Shown: positions 17,111 to 25,201 of the stretch, in pieces
Layout: each line of letters opens with the position of its first letter
Numbering within the stretch: position 1 is the stretch's first letter
From: Pseudomonas gozinkensis
GTDB taxonomy: Bacteria; Pseudomonadota; Gammaproteobacteria; Pseudomonadales; Pseudomonadaceae
Reading direction: 5' to 3'
Assembly: GCF_014863585.1 (NCBI RefSeq)
Contig: NZ_CP062253.1
Coordinates: 4,773,001 to 4,837,000, forward strand
DNA length: 64,000 bases
The notes under the pieces: generated by a model
Database searches by the model: none
What the model was told of the DNA's origin: nothing
What the model saw: the letters and a program-made list of their open reading frames with translations, nothing else
Program-made: the position numbers and the translations under genes

Positions 17111-18655
17111 TCAGTTCGCCACGCCGTCAGCGCGGTGGCGCGGCAAAGCCAGTTGCAGCAGGTTGGATTCGTTGGCCTGGTCGCGGCTGACTTCGCCACG
17201 CAGGGCGCCCTCGCACAGCACCAGAATGCGGTCGGAAATGCCCATTACTTCCATCAGATCGCTGGACACCACGATCACCGAAATACCGTCGGCGGCGAGG
17301 TTATGGATGATCTGGTAGATCTCGGCCTTGGCGCCGATGTCGATGCCCCGGGTCGGTTCGTCGAGCAGCAGGACCTTCATCGGCATCGACAGCCAGCGGC
17401 CGAGAATCGCCTTCTGCTGATTACCGCCGGAGAGGAACTTGATCTGTTGCCCGGCGTGGGGCGTCTTCACTTTCAGGGCCTTGATCTGTTTGTCGGCGTT
17501 GCCCTTTTCCCAGATCCCGCGCAGCAGGCAACCGAGCCCGGAGTTGGCGCCGCGCGCACTGATGTTGATGTTCTCAGCGACACTGGCGAGGGGGATGATG
17601 CCCTCCTTCTTGCGATCCTCCGGGCACAGCAGAATCCCGGCGGCAATCGCATCACGAGGCGAACGCAGCTTCAGTTCATGGCCGCGCAATTCCAGGCGTC
17701 CGGCGGTGTTGCGCTCCAGGCCACTGAGCAGACGAAACAGCTCGGTGCGCCCTGCCCCGACCAGTCCGAACAGGCCCAGAATCTCGCCTTTGTGCGCATC
17801 GAAACTGATCGGCTCGCGCAGGCCCGGGCCGAGCAAGCCATCGACTCTCAGCGCCACGGCACCGCGCGGGCGACCGCGATAATCGTAGATGTCCTGAATG
17901 TCGCGCCCGACCATGCAGGTCACCAGTTGATCGTGGGTCAACTGGCTCATGTCCTCGAAGGTACGCACGTAGCGACCGTCCTTGAACACCGTCACCGCGT
18001 CGCAGATGCGGAACACTTCTTCCATGCGATGGGAGACGTAGAGCACCACTTTGCCCTCGTCGCGCAGCCGACCGATGATCGCCATCAAGCGGTCGATTTC
18101 CCGCGCTGAGAGGCTGCTGGTCGGTTCGTCAAAGGCAATCACATGGGCGCCACGGGACAACGCCTTGGCGATTTCCACCAGTTGCCGCTGACCGAGAGAG
18201 AGGCGTCCGACCTTGGTCTGCGGGTCGATTTCATCGGCCAGGCCCTTGAGGCAGGCCAAGGCTCGCTGGCGCAGCGCGCCGCGATTGATCAGGCCGAAAC
18301 TGGCCGGCAAGTGACCGAGAAACAGGTTCTCGGCCACGGTCATTTCCGGCACCAGATGCAGCTCCTGGTGAATCACCGCCACGCCGCTGCCGATGCTGTC
18401 GGCAGTGGACTTGAAGGCCATCGTCCGCTCGCCGATCTGTAGCTCGCCACTGCTCGGGATGTAGGCGCCGCCGAGGATTTTCAGCAGCGTCGATTTGCCC
18501 GCGCCGTTCTCGCCCATCAAAGCGTGAACCTGCCCGGGGTGAGCGACGAAACTGATGCCGTCCAGCGCCTTCACGCCCGGGAAGGTCTTGCCGATCCCGT
18601 TGAAACGCAGGCTGCCGCTGGCGCTGTGTTCTTGTGTCTGTACTTGCGCGTGCAT
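17111..18655 (-). CDS. araG: Sugar ABC transporter ATPase, AraG-like
   Basis: A 514-residue duplicated ABC ATPase of the sugar-import type. The first half has Walker A GENGAGKST (residues 48-56) and signature LSLGQRQLVEIAKAL. The second half has a degenerate Walker A (GLVGAGRTELFR) and signature LSGGNQQKAILG, as in AraG/MglA. It lies between araF and araH on the same strand. It powers uptake of the sugar delivered by AraF. The ATG follows GAGGTGG. Confidence 0.94.
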   Translation of the reverse strand: MHAQVQTQEHSASGSLRFNGIGKTFPGVKALDGISFVAHPGQVHALMGENGAGKSTLLKILGGAYIPSSGELQIGERTMAFKSTADSIGSGVAVIHQELHLVPEMTVAENLFLGHLPASFGLINRGALRQRALACLKGLADEIDPQTKVGRLSLGQRQLVEIAKALSRGAHVIAFDEPTSSLSAREIDRLMAIIGRLRDEGKVVLYVSHRMEEVFRICDAVTVFKDGRYVRTFEDMSQLTHDQLVTCMVGRDIQDIYDYRGRPRGAVALRVDGLLGPGLREPISFDAHKGEILGLFGLVGAGRTELFRLLSGLERNTAGRLELRGHELKLRSPRDAIAAGILLCPEDRKKEGIIPLASVAENINISARGANSGLGCLLRGIWEKGNADKQIKALKVKTPHAGQQIKFLSGGNQQKAILGRWLSMPMKVLLLDEPTRGIDIGAKAEIYQIIHNLAADGISVIVVSSDLMEVMGISDRILVLCEGALRGEVSRDQANESNLLQLALPRHRADGVAN

Positions 18656-18711
18656 TTAAGCCACCTCATCACACCGTTCAAGCGGCCCGGCTGCCCGGAC
18701 CGCCGCTGCCG

Positions 18712-19716
18712 TCAGTTCCACAGGCCGATCTTCTCCAGCTCCTGCTTGAAGTTGTCGCGGGTGATCAGGGTGACGTCGTCCATCGCGGTGTACTTCGGCG
18801 GTTCTTTGCCGGTGGTGACCCACTCGAACATCATGGCCGCGGTGTTGTAGCCCTCAATGTGCGGGCTCGGCAGCATCGAACCGTAGAAGCCGCTGTTGGG
18901 CTTTTTCAGCTCGCCGATCGCATCGGTACCGTTGATGCCGATGCCGATCACGTTGGCCGCGGCAAACCCGGCGGCTTCGGTGGCGCGCACGCCGCCCAGC
19001 ACAGTGTTGTCGTTCATGCCGCCGATGATCAGGTTCTTCGCCGCGTCCGGCAGCTTGACCAGCGCCGAGTTGGTGGCGTCCATGCTGCCCGGTACGTCGA
19101 GGGTTTTCAGGGCGGCGGTCAGAATGTGATCCTTCGGCATGCCCGCGTCTTCGAGGGCCTTCATCGAGCCATCGGTGCGCTTCTTGCCGGTGTCGAGTTC
19201 GTTGTAGGTGTTGACCACCGCGTAGGTGTCTTTCCAGTCCCAGTTACGCTTTTTCGCCTCGGCGGCCATGGCGGCGCCCTGCTTCTGGCCGACTTCGAAC
19301 GCGGCCATGCCGAGGTACGGCACTTCCTCCATGAACTTGCCATTGGCGTCGACGAAGCGGTCGTCGACGGCAATCACTTTCAGATCATTGAGTTTGGCCT
19401 TGGCCATGATCGCCGGGCCGAGGGACACGTCCGGCGGGCAGATGACGAAGCCCTTGGCGCCGTTGGCCGCAAGGCTGTCGATGGCCGAGAGGGTTTTCTC
19501 GCCATCCGGCACGGCGATCTTGATCAGCTCGAAGCCTTTGTCCTTGGCAGCTTTCTCGGCGAAGGCCCACTCAGTCTGGAACCACGGCTCTTCGGCCTGC
19601 TTGACCAGGAAACCGATCTTCACCGGATCGGCGGCCAGCAGCGAACTGCTCAGGCTGAATGCAGTGACCGCCAGCGCGGTACTGCAGAGGGTACGAATCC
19701 CGAAACGACGTTTCAT
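18712..19716 (-). CDS. araF: Periplasmic sugar-binding protein, AraF-like
   Basis: A 334-residue periplasmic binding protein with a signal peptide (about 28 residues, ending LLAA before DPVKIGF). It is close to E. coli AraF in layout, including the early GFLVKQAEEPWFQTEW segment and the INGTDAIGELKKP segment. AraF of E. coli binds L-arabinose and also D-galactose. The gene is first of araFGH, with AAGGAG before the ATG. A 143-bp gap upstream carries a GntR-type operator candidate (19804-19821), so the transporter may have its own promoter in addition to read-through from the SDR gene. Confidence 0.93.
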   Translation of the reverse strand: MKRRFGIRTLCSTALAVTAFSLSSSLLAADPVKIGFLVKQAEEPWFQTEWAFAEKAAKDKGFELIKIAVPDGEKTLSAIDSLAANGAKGFVICPPDVSLGPAIMAKAKLNDLKVIAVDDRFVDANGKFMEEVPYLGMAAFEVGQKQGAAMAAEAKKRNWDWKDTYAVVNTYNELDTGKKRTDGSMKALEDAGMPKDHILTAALKTLDVPGSMDATNSALVKLPDAAKNLIIGGMNDNTVLGGVRATEAAGFAAANVIGIGINGTDAIGELKKPNSGFYGSMLPSPHIEGYNTAAMMFEWVTTGKEPPKYTAMDDVTLITRDNFKQELEKIGLWN

Positions 19717-19803
19717 AAGCAGACTCCTTGTTATTTTTCTTGAGCGTTATTTGAAAAGCGTTACAGCGGTCGAAGCGTTTCCCGCAAATCATGACGACAA
19801 TAG

Positions 19804-19821
19804 TCATATCGTATGATGATT
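19804..19821. promoter_or_regulatory. Candidate GntR operator upstream of araF
   Basis: On the minus strand the site reads AATCATCATACGATATGA. It matches AATCATCATATGAT at the gntR promoter (22604-22617) in 13 of 14 bases. A perfect short dyad TCATA-TCG-TATGA (19804-19816) lies inside. The site is within the 143-bp gap before araF. FadR-type GntR proteins bind short dyads of this kind and often control their own gene. Confidence 0.55.
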
Positions 19822-19859
19822 GGATTTCAGGCGGACCTTGCCACCTGAATTCCGTTTTT

Positions 19860-20678
19860 TCAGTCGTGGTACATCACCGAGCGACCACCATCGATGGTGA
19901 TGCACGAGGCGTTGATGAACGGCGCTTCATCACTGGCCAGGAACACGGCGGTCATCGCCACTTCAATCGGCTGGCCGATGCGTTTCGGTGGGTGCAGATC
20001 GAAGGCGCGCTGACGTTCGGCGTGAGGGTCGGCGAAGCCGTTCCAGTAATCGACGTTGAGCTGGGTCTCGATGTAACCCGGCGCAATCGCGTTGACGCGA
20101 ATGCCCTTCGGCGCATACTCGATGCCCAGAGCGCGGGTCAGCCCGAGCAGGCCGTGCTTGGCCACCGGGTACGGAAAGCAGCCGGGAATAATGTTGGTGG
20201 AATGGGTCGAGGCAATGTTGATGATGCTGCCGATGCCTTGCTCGATCATCTGCGGCAGCACGGCTTTGCAGCCATACCAGGCGCCGTCGAGGTCGATGGC
20301 GAAGCAGCGGCGCCAGTCCTCTTCGGTCATTTCCAGCGGATCGCGGAATACGTTGACCCCGGCGCAATTGACCAGCACGTCGATGCGACCGTGCAGCTCG
20401 ATGGCCAGTTTGGCCATGGCGTGCAGATCCTGCTGACGCGAGACGTCGGCCTTGATCGCTTGCACGTCGGCGCCCTGCTCGCGCCAGTGCGCGGCAACTT
20501 TCTCGACCTTTTCAGCCTGGATATCGCTGATCACCAGTTTTGCCTGCTGGGAGGCGAAGGTCGCGACGATCGCTTCGCCGATGCCTTGGGCGGCGCCGGT
20601 CAGCAATACGACCTTGTTTTTCAGGCGCTCACCTTTCGGTGGCTCGGGCACCGGTGGCAGGGACAGAGGTTCAGCCAT
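19860..20678 (-). CDS. SDR sugar 1-dehydrogenase (D-galactose/L-arabinose type)
   Basis: A 272-residue short-chain dehydrogenase. The nucleotide-binding motif is TGAAQGIG (residues 27-34) and the catalytic residues are S157, Y170 and K174 (YPVAK). It lies between an SMP-30 lactonase and araFGH, and its promoter region shares a 38-bp block with the dgo promoter. The most economical role is NAD(P)-dependent oxidation of imported D-galactose to galactonolactone, the first step of the De Ley-Doudoroff route; L-arabinose is the alternative. The ATG follows AGGAG and comes 3 nt after the stop of a 50-codon leader ORF. Confidence 0.85.
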   Translation of the reverse strand: MAEPLSLPPVPEPPKGERLKNKVVLLTGAAQGIGEAIVATFASQQAKLVISDIQAEKVEKVAAHWREQGADVQAIKADVSRQQDLHAMAKLAIELHGRIDVLVNCAGVNVFRDPLEMTEEDWRRCFAIDLDGAWYGCKAVLPQMIEQGIGSIINIASTHSTNIIPGCFPYPVAKHGLLGLTRALGIEYAPKGIRVNAIAPGYIETQLNVDYWNGFADPHAERQRAFDLHPPKRIGQPIEVAMTAVFLASDEAPFINASCITIDGGRSVMYHD

Positions 20679-20681
20679 GAA

Positions 20682-20834
20682 TCAGGACTCCTGTTCGAAA
20701 GCATAAAAAAACCGGGCATCTGACGATGTCCGGTCTGGAAGGCTTGTGGAACAAAACAGGCGAGCGCACGCCGCGGCACCGAAACGGCCCGAAGCGCTGA
20801 CTCCGCTGTGGAGTGCGATGGAAATTCGCTGCAT
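20682..20834 (-). CDS. Possible 50-codon leader ORF ahead of the SDR gene
   Basis: A 50-codon frame starting MQRISIAL and ending FEQES. Its start region (20832-20852) is identical at 20 of 21 bases to the ribosome site and ATG of dgoK, so initiation is plausible. The stop lies 3 nt before the SDR ATG. The frame runs through a terminator-like hairpin (20705-20734). It could be a translated attenuator leader or a remnant of a duplicated dgoK 5' end (both begin with a Met followed by an IAL segment). No known family. Confidence 0.4.
   Translation of the reverse strand: MQRISIALHSGVSASGRFGAAACARLFCSTSLPDRTSSDARFFYAFEQES
20705..20734 (-). terminator. Terminator-like hairpin in the SDR leader
   Basis: On the minus strand the stem is ACCGG-CATC paired with GATG-CCGGT, with one internal mismatch and a GTCA loop, followed directly by seven T residues (20711-20705). 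It sits only 27 bp before the SDR start and downstream of the predicted promoter at 20889-20918, so it is placed like an attenuator. It could also end read-through from the lactonase operon. Confidence 0.6.
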
Positions 20835-20888
20835 CACTTCACCTGTTTTGTTCTTTTTAAGTGTGAGTGCGTGTTACTGCTGGAGCCG

Positions 20889-20918
20889 ACTATAAACCCG
20901 ACCGCCGAATAATCTCAA
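20889..20918 (-). promoter_or_regulatory. Predicted promoter of the SDR/ara operon
   Basis: On the minus strand, -35 TTGAGA (20918-20913) and -10 TATAGT (20894-20889) are separated by 18 bp, the same elements and spacing as at dgoK. The predicted start near 20882 gives a leader of about 200 nt before the SDR ATG. Confidence 0.6.
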
Positions 20919-20931
20919 TATATAATTTTGC

Positions 20932-20948
20932 ATCCCATATTTTGGGAT
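20932..20948. promoter_or_regulatory. Operator-like dyad, second copy
   Basis: ATCCCA-TATTT-TGGGAT, identical to the core of the dyad at 6053-6069 and within the shared 38-bp block (20911-20948). It touches the stop codon of the lactonase gene. Its distance to the -35 and -10 elements equals that at dgoK. Confidence 0.7.
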
Positions 20949-21824
20949 TTAACTGGCGAATCGCGTACAGAGCTTTCCGGCGACATCCACTTGCAGCGAC
21001 AGCACAGCGCCGTCCAGCGGATGGTTCAGCGGACTTTTGGCGCTGGTGATGTACAGGGTTTTCAGGTCTGCGCCGCCGAATACGCAACTGGTCGGGCGGC
21101 TGATCGGCAGGTCGATCTTGCGGTCGATCTGGCCATCGGGCGTCAGGCGCAGCAGGCAGCTGCCGTCCCAGCGGGCGTTCCACACGTAGCCTTCGGCGTC
21201 CATCGCCGAACCGTCCGGGCCACCGTTCTGATCAGAGCTGTACCAAGGCTGGGCCGTATCGAGGTTGCCGTCGGTGTGAATGAAATAGCGGTACAAGGTG
21301 CTGTCGAGGCTGTCGCCGAACAGCAGTGTGGTGCCGTCGTCACTCCAGAGCAGCGTGTTGGGAATGCCCAGGCCACGCAGCAATGGCGTGACGCGTTTAT
21401 CCAGATCAATCCGGAACAGCCCTCCGGAACGACGAGTGATCGGCAGATCCTCGCCCTGCTCGCCGATGTTGTTTTGCATGGTGCCGAGCCACAAGCGGCC
21501 CTGGCCATCGCACCGTGCTTCGTTGGCACGGTTGCCCGGTTGCGGATCGGCGACGCAAAACAGCGTCAGTCGCGGTGCAAGTCCGGGGGAATCCAGATCG
21601 AGCCGGTAGACGCCGCTGCTCAGGGTCACCAGTGCATCGCCGCCGGCGCAGGGAATGAACGCCGAGACGTGTTCCGGCATCTGCCAGATCTGCACGTTCT
21701 GCCCGATCAGCCGTAGCGCCTGCTTGCCGGCAATGTCCGCCCAGTACAGCGCCTGGGTCGGGGCGTCCCAGAACGGGCCTTCGCCCAGTTGCGCCCGATG
21801 CTCTGTCACCGCAGTCCACGTCAT
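20949..21824 (-). CDS. SMP-30/gluconolactonase-family sugar lactonase
   Basis: A 291-residue beta-propeller lactonase of the SMP-30/LRE family. The metal-site segments are present: GEGPFWD near the N-terminus, NEARCDGQGRLWLG, IPNTLLWSDDG and GGPDGSAMDAEG. It hydrolyses an aldonolactone such as D-galactono- or L-arabinono-lactone. It lies 25 bp after the gntR gene, on the same strand, with AGGAGG before the ATG. The SDR gene downstream would supply its substrate, and the galactonate product would feed the dgo operon. Confidence 0.9.
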   Translation of the reverse strand: MTWTAVTEHRAQLGEGPFWDAPTQALYWADIAGKQALRLIGQNVQIWQMPEHVSAFIPCAGGDALVTLSSGVYRLDLDSPGLAPRLTLFCVADPQPGNRANEARCDGQGRLWLGTMQNNIGEQGEDLPITRRSGGLFRIDLDKRVTPLLRGLGIPNTLLWSDDGTTLLFGDSLDSTLYRYFIHTDGNLDTAQPWYSSDQNGGPDGSAMDAEGYVWNARWDGSCLLRLTPDGQIDRKIDLPISRPTSCVFGGADLKTLYITSAKSPLNHPLDGAVLSLQVDVAGKLCTRFAS

Positions 21825-21849
21825 GCAACCTCCTGTCTTGTTGTTTTTG

Positions 21850-22566
21850 TCAGCTGGCTTTCTTGTCGGCCATCACCTGCGGGTAAAACCGCTTGATGGC
21901 CAGGTCGGCATTGTCGATCAGGGTCATGCAGGCCCACACCCCGCGCGCGGCATCCCGGGCGGCGATGGCGTCGGCCATGTCTTTGTGAATGGGCAGTGTG
22001 CGGCGCAATTCGTCGGGGTCGGCCGCCGAGACTTCGAAGGATACGGCGAGCAGCGCACCGAGGGCGGGCACCATTTGTTCGATGAATTGATTGTGGCTGG
22101 CGGCGAGAATGCATTCGTGGAAGAACTGGTCGGCGCGGTTGTAATCGATGCCGCTGTCCACTGCGCGCTCCAGCGCGTTGTAGGCCTGTTGCACGGCTTG
22201 CACCTGTTCGACGGTCGCCCGTTCGCAGGCCCAGCGCACCGCCATCGGTTCAATGGTGCGGCGCAGGTCGAGCAGGTCGTCGACGAAATTTTCCGGCAGG
22301 CCGCTGCGTGACAGCCAGCCGACGACTTGCGGATCGAACAGATTCCAGCGCTTGATCGGCAGCACCCGCGTGCCGACTTTCGGCCCGACTTCGAGCATGC
22401 CTTTGGCGACGAGAGTCTTGATGGCTTCGCGAATCACGGTGCGACTGACGCCGAGCTGCTCGCCCAGATCGGCCTCGACCTTGATCGCTTGCCCCGGTTT
22501 TACCTGGCCGGCGGCAATCCAGGCGCCCAGCCAGTCAACCGTTGATGCGTGGAAACTGCTCGACAT
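21850..22566 (-). CDS. GntR/FadR-type regulator (DgoR-like)
   Basis: A 238-residue GntR-family regulator of the FadR subgroup. It has a winged helix at about residues 8-72 (recognition segment SRTVIREAIKTLVAKG) and an all-helical FCD ligand domain, with metal-binding His/Asp positions in the RRTIEPMAV and FHECILAA segments. Its layout resembles E. coli DgoR, the galactonate-responsive repressor. It is first in an operon with the lactonase gene. A dyad site lies 37 bp upstream of its start and a related site lies before araF, so it probably controls both. Confidence 0.9.
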   Translation of the reverse strand: MSSSFHASTVDWLGAWIAAGQVKPGQAIKVEADLGEQLGVSRTVIREAIKTLVAKGMLEVGPKVGTRVLPIKRWNLFDPQVVGWLSRSGLPENFVDDLLDLRRTIEPMAVRWACERATVEQVQAVQQAYNALERAVDSGIDYNRADQFFHECILAASHNQFIEQMVPALGALLAVSFEVSAADPDELRRTLPIHKDMADAIAARDAARGVWACMTLIDNADLAIKRFYPQVMADKKAS

Positions 22567-22602
22567 GGATACCCCGAAGCTGTTTGCTATGGGTGCCCAC
22601 GC

Positions 22603-22619
22603 TAATCATCATATGATTA
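22603..22619. promoter_or_regulatory. Dyad at the gntR promoter, probable autoregulatory operator
   Basis: A perfect inverted repeat TAATCAT-CAT-ATGATTA, which also contains the 10-bp palindrome ATCATATGAT. The bases AATCATCATATGAT match the araF upstream site with one change. Confidence 0.6.
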
Positions 22620-22695
22620 AACGTCAATCGAGTCTTTCAGGCTAACGAGCATATAGCCTCAGGGGTACAGCTCATCCCCCCCAAAGCTACCGGCC

Positions 22696-23757
22696 TCAAG
22701 GAGCCGGAGGCGAGATCAGCGGCGCTGCCTGGTCAGCAAAACTCTCGGTGTACACGACATCCTTGGTTGCCCCTGCCACTTCCGCGAAGCGGCAGGCAAA
22801 GAATTGACTTCCATGATTGGAAACACCCCCTGGGGTGGTCATGAAATTGAATCGCAGATCCCTGACGTACGAATCCCTTTTTTGCGGCGGGACAATCATA
22901 TTGATGACCAACCGCACATACGCAAGCGCTTCGCCATGTTCAAAAACGCGGTCGATTTCTAATCCGTGAGTATTCTCATCACGGGGGGGATTCTGCGTAC
23001 TGAGCCAACCCGTGACAGGGGAGGAGTTGAATGCCACGACTTTTGAGACCTTGATCAAGTGCTCACTGGATCTGGGCATTGCGTAGGCCAACTGCTGCGC
23101 CAGACCACCTCCAAGGGAATGCCCCAAAGCGGTGACTTTCACATCAGGGGGCAGTCGATGCTGACGAATGCGGGTTTGTATTTCATCCTCGAATACCCGA
23201 GCCACAATATCTCGCGTTATATCGTATTGGTCTTCGCCACGCAGCTTTGTCGGGATGAACCAGCGCGCATTGGACTCCCAGTCCTGACGCTGGTCGCCCT
23301 CGGTACCACGAAAAACAATAGCGACCTCTGAAACATCACTGCTTCCCTTGCCTGTTCGATGCTCCCACACACTGAAAAACAACTTCGCTTTCTCAGCCTT
23401 TTTCGCCAAATTGGGTCCAGGGAACTGAGTCCATGCATGCCAGCCAGGCGTAGGGATTGTTACACCACTGTGAGGTCTACACGCACGCTCGAACTGCTTG
23501 GACAGAGGCTCTGTCACCTGCTTGATATTTGCCTGCGCCAGTTGTTGTTGGTAATTAGGCCATTCCAAGTGATAGGCATTCGCCGCGAGAGCTGTGTAAA
23601 CCCAATAGTTCTTCGCGACTGTTTCAACGTCATGATGAATCGTATAACTGCTCTGATCATGCTCTCGAATCAGTACCGTATCCGGTTTCTGTATCCATGA
23701 GCTGCATCCTGTCTGCAAAACGATCAACGTCAGCGCACCGACTTGATGTCTGTTCAT
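22696..23757 (-). CDS. Class 3 lipase-like lipoprotein
   Basis: A 353-residue lipase of the fungal lipase-like (class 3) alpha/beta hydrolase group. It begins with a lipoprotein signal (hydrophobic stretch, then LQTGC with Cys18). The elbow GHSLGG is at residues 212-217 (Ser214), preceded by the typical FRGTEG strand. The chosen ATG at 23757 has AAGGGG seven bases upstream; an ATG two codons earlier is too close to that site. The enzyme would sit in the outer or inner membrane facing the periplasm. No partner gene is next to it. Base use is somewhat AT-richer than its surroundings. Substrate unknown. Confidence 0.82.
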   Translation of the reverse strand: MNRHQVGALTLIVLQTGCSSWIQKPDTVLIREHDQSSYTIHHDVETVAKNYWVYTALAANAYHLEWPNYQQQLAQANIKQVTEPLSKQFERACRPHSGVTIPTPGWHAWTQFPGPNLAKKAEKAKLFFSVWEHRTGKGSSDVSEVAIVFRGTEGDQRQDWESNARWFIPTKLRGEDQYDITRDIVARVFEDEIQTRIRQHRLPPDVKVTALGHSLGGGLAQQLAYAMPRSSEHLIKVSKVVAFNSSPVTGWLSTQNPPRDENTHGLEIDRVFEHGEALAYVRLVINMIVPPQKRDSYVRDLRFNFMTTPGGVSNHGSQFFACRFAEVAGATKDVVYTESFADQAAPLISPPAP

Positions 23758-23865
23758 TTCCATGCCCCTTTGGCGAGTGGCACTTTGCCACACTACAGCT
23801 ATAGCAGTTGCAGAAGGGGATTCAAGCAGTCTGAATCTGTGGATCGGAGTCAGGCGGACGCCGTC

Positions 23866-24426
23866 TTAAGGTTCAAGACCGATGCGGAAAAACTCGCCGC
23901 CGCTCCAGACGCCGAGCCAGCGCTGGCCATCGATTTCACGGCTGACAGCCAGCTCGACCAATTGGTAGAACACGTTGCGGTGGATCAGCGCTTCAAGGTT
24001 GGTGCGCACATGTACGTATGGCGCAGGTTCTTGCGTTGTCGGATCGATCTCGACCCGGATCGGATGTTCCGGGCCGGCCTCGGTGGTTTCATCGACGTTG
24101 GTGGTAAAGCGCAGCACTTGCGCCTCACCCTCGCCTTCCACCTCGACGGCAACCGCCACGAATGGCGCGTCATCGACCTTGATCCCGACTTTCTCCACCG
24201 GCGTGATCAGGAAATAGTCATCACCATCGCGGCGGATGATCGTGGAGAACAGCTTGACCATCGGCTTGCGCCCGATCGGCGTGCCCAGGTAGTACCAGGT
24301 GCCGTCGCGGGCGATGCGCATGTCGATGTCGCCGCAGAAATCCGGGTCCCACAAGTGCACCGGCGGCAAGCCTTTGGTTTTGGGGATTTGCCCCAGCAGG
24401 TCATTGGCTTTTTGCGGGCCACTCAT
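23866..24426 (-). CDS. DUF1285-family protein
   Basis: A 186-residue cytoplasmic protein of the conserved DUF1285 family. Recognisable segments are PPVHLWDPDFCGDIDMRI near the N-terminus and LVELAVSREIDGQRWLGVWSGG near the end. It has no signal peptide or membrane segment. The ATG follows AAGGAG. It lies 15 bp after the DUF4823 lipoprotein gene, so the two are probably co-transcribed. The function of the family is not known to me. Confidence 0.85.
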   Translation of the reverse strand: MSGPQKANDLLGQIPKTKGLPPVHLWDPDFCGDIDMRIARDGTWYYLGTPIGRKPMVKLFSTIIRRDGDDYFLITPVEKVGIKVDDAPFVAVAVEVEGEGEAQVLRFTTNVDETTEAGPEHPIRVEIDPTTQEPAPYVHVRTNLEALIHRNVFYQLVELAVSREIDGQRWLGVWSGGEFFRIGLEP

Positions 24427-24441
24427 GGCGTACTCCTTGAA

Positions 24442-25047
24442 TTACTGGTCCCCGACGCCCAGCAGGCTGCGCGCGTACTGCGCAAGCGGTGGGCCGATCA
24501 GGTCTTCGGGCTTGTTGTCGTGGAACGTCAGTAAACCGCCACGACTCTTGATCCGTGCAGTATCAATCAAATACTGGGTGCTGGTCTCGATCAACATGAT
24601 CTGAATCACGCCGCCGTCAATACCGAGGCGATCCACGGCTTCCTCATCCAGCCATTCATCGGAGTTGCCGATACGGTCGTCGGCCTTGGCGAAACGGGTG
24701 TACAGCAGATAGTGGGCACCGGCGTCGCGGGCTTCGCCCATCGCCTGGTCGAGGCCTTCCGGCGCACGGGCGCGGCGGACCATCGGGAAGTATTCGACGA
24801 AGCCTTTGAAGGCTTCTTCGGCCACTACGTTTGGACGAGGGTAGGAGCCACCCGGCGGCGCGAACGAGCCTTGCGCAATGTAGATGAACGAATCCGGCTG
24901 AATGCGGAAATTGTTTACGCGACGGCTGTCGCTGTGGTCCAGCAAGCCCGCGTCGCTCATCTGGTAGCGAGTCCCTTCGGCCATGTCACTGACAGTCATA
25001 CAGCCGCCCAGCGCCAAAACGGCCAGCAGCAAAACCAGGCTACGCAT
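24442..25047 (-). CDS. DUF4823-family lipoprotein
   Basis: A 201-residue lipoprotein. The signal MRSLVLLLAVLALGGC has the lipidated Cys at residue 16. The mature part (RRVNNFRIQPDSFIYIAQGSF onward) fits the DUF4823 family found in pseudomonads. The ATG at 25047 has GGAGGATTAGG upstream; an in-frame extension further upstream lacks support. It is followed by the DUF1285 gene. The protein probably sits at the inner face of the outer membrane; role unknown. Confidence 0.82.
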   Translation of the reverse strand: MRSLVLLLAVLALGGCMTVSDMAEGTRYQMSDAGLLDHSDSRRVNNFRIQPDSFIYIAQGSFAPPGGSYPRPNVVAEEAFKGFVEYFPMVRRARAPEGLDQAMGEARDAGAHYLLYTRFAKADDRIGNSDEWLDEEAVDRLGIDGGVIQIMLIETSTQYLIDTARIKSRGGLLTFHDNKPEDLIGPPLAQYARSLLGVGDQ

Positions 25048-25143
25048 CCTAATCCTCCAGAAGCCGGTGACGGAAAACCGGCGAATGGCCGTAGGATGCA
25101 GCTTTTGCGCCATTTCCAGATCTTCGTCGATTGTTCGATCGTA

Positions 25144-25193
25144 ATCGCGAGCAGGCTCGCTCCCACAGGAGTCAGCATTTACCTGCTCGCGAT
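25144..25193. repeat. REP element with degenerate partner
   Basis: One good REP copy at 25144-25167 (GCGAGC family, here with GCAGGCTCGC) and a truncated inverted partner at about 25181-25193. It lies between the moaA stop and the DUF4823 gene. Confidence 0.75.
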
Positions 25194-25201
25194 GAGGATT
25201 T

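Noticed and set aside
16130..21824. A complete L-arabinose oxidative pathway
   Set aside because: No arabonate dehydratase of the IlvD/EDD type, no 2-keto-3-deoxyarabonate dehydratase and no ketoglutarate semialdehyde dehydrogenase is present. The shared promoter block points to galactose via dgo instead, although arabinose uptake cannot be excluded.
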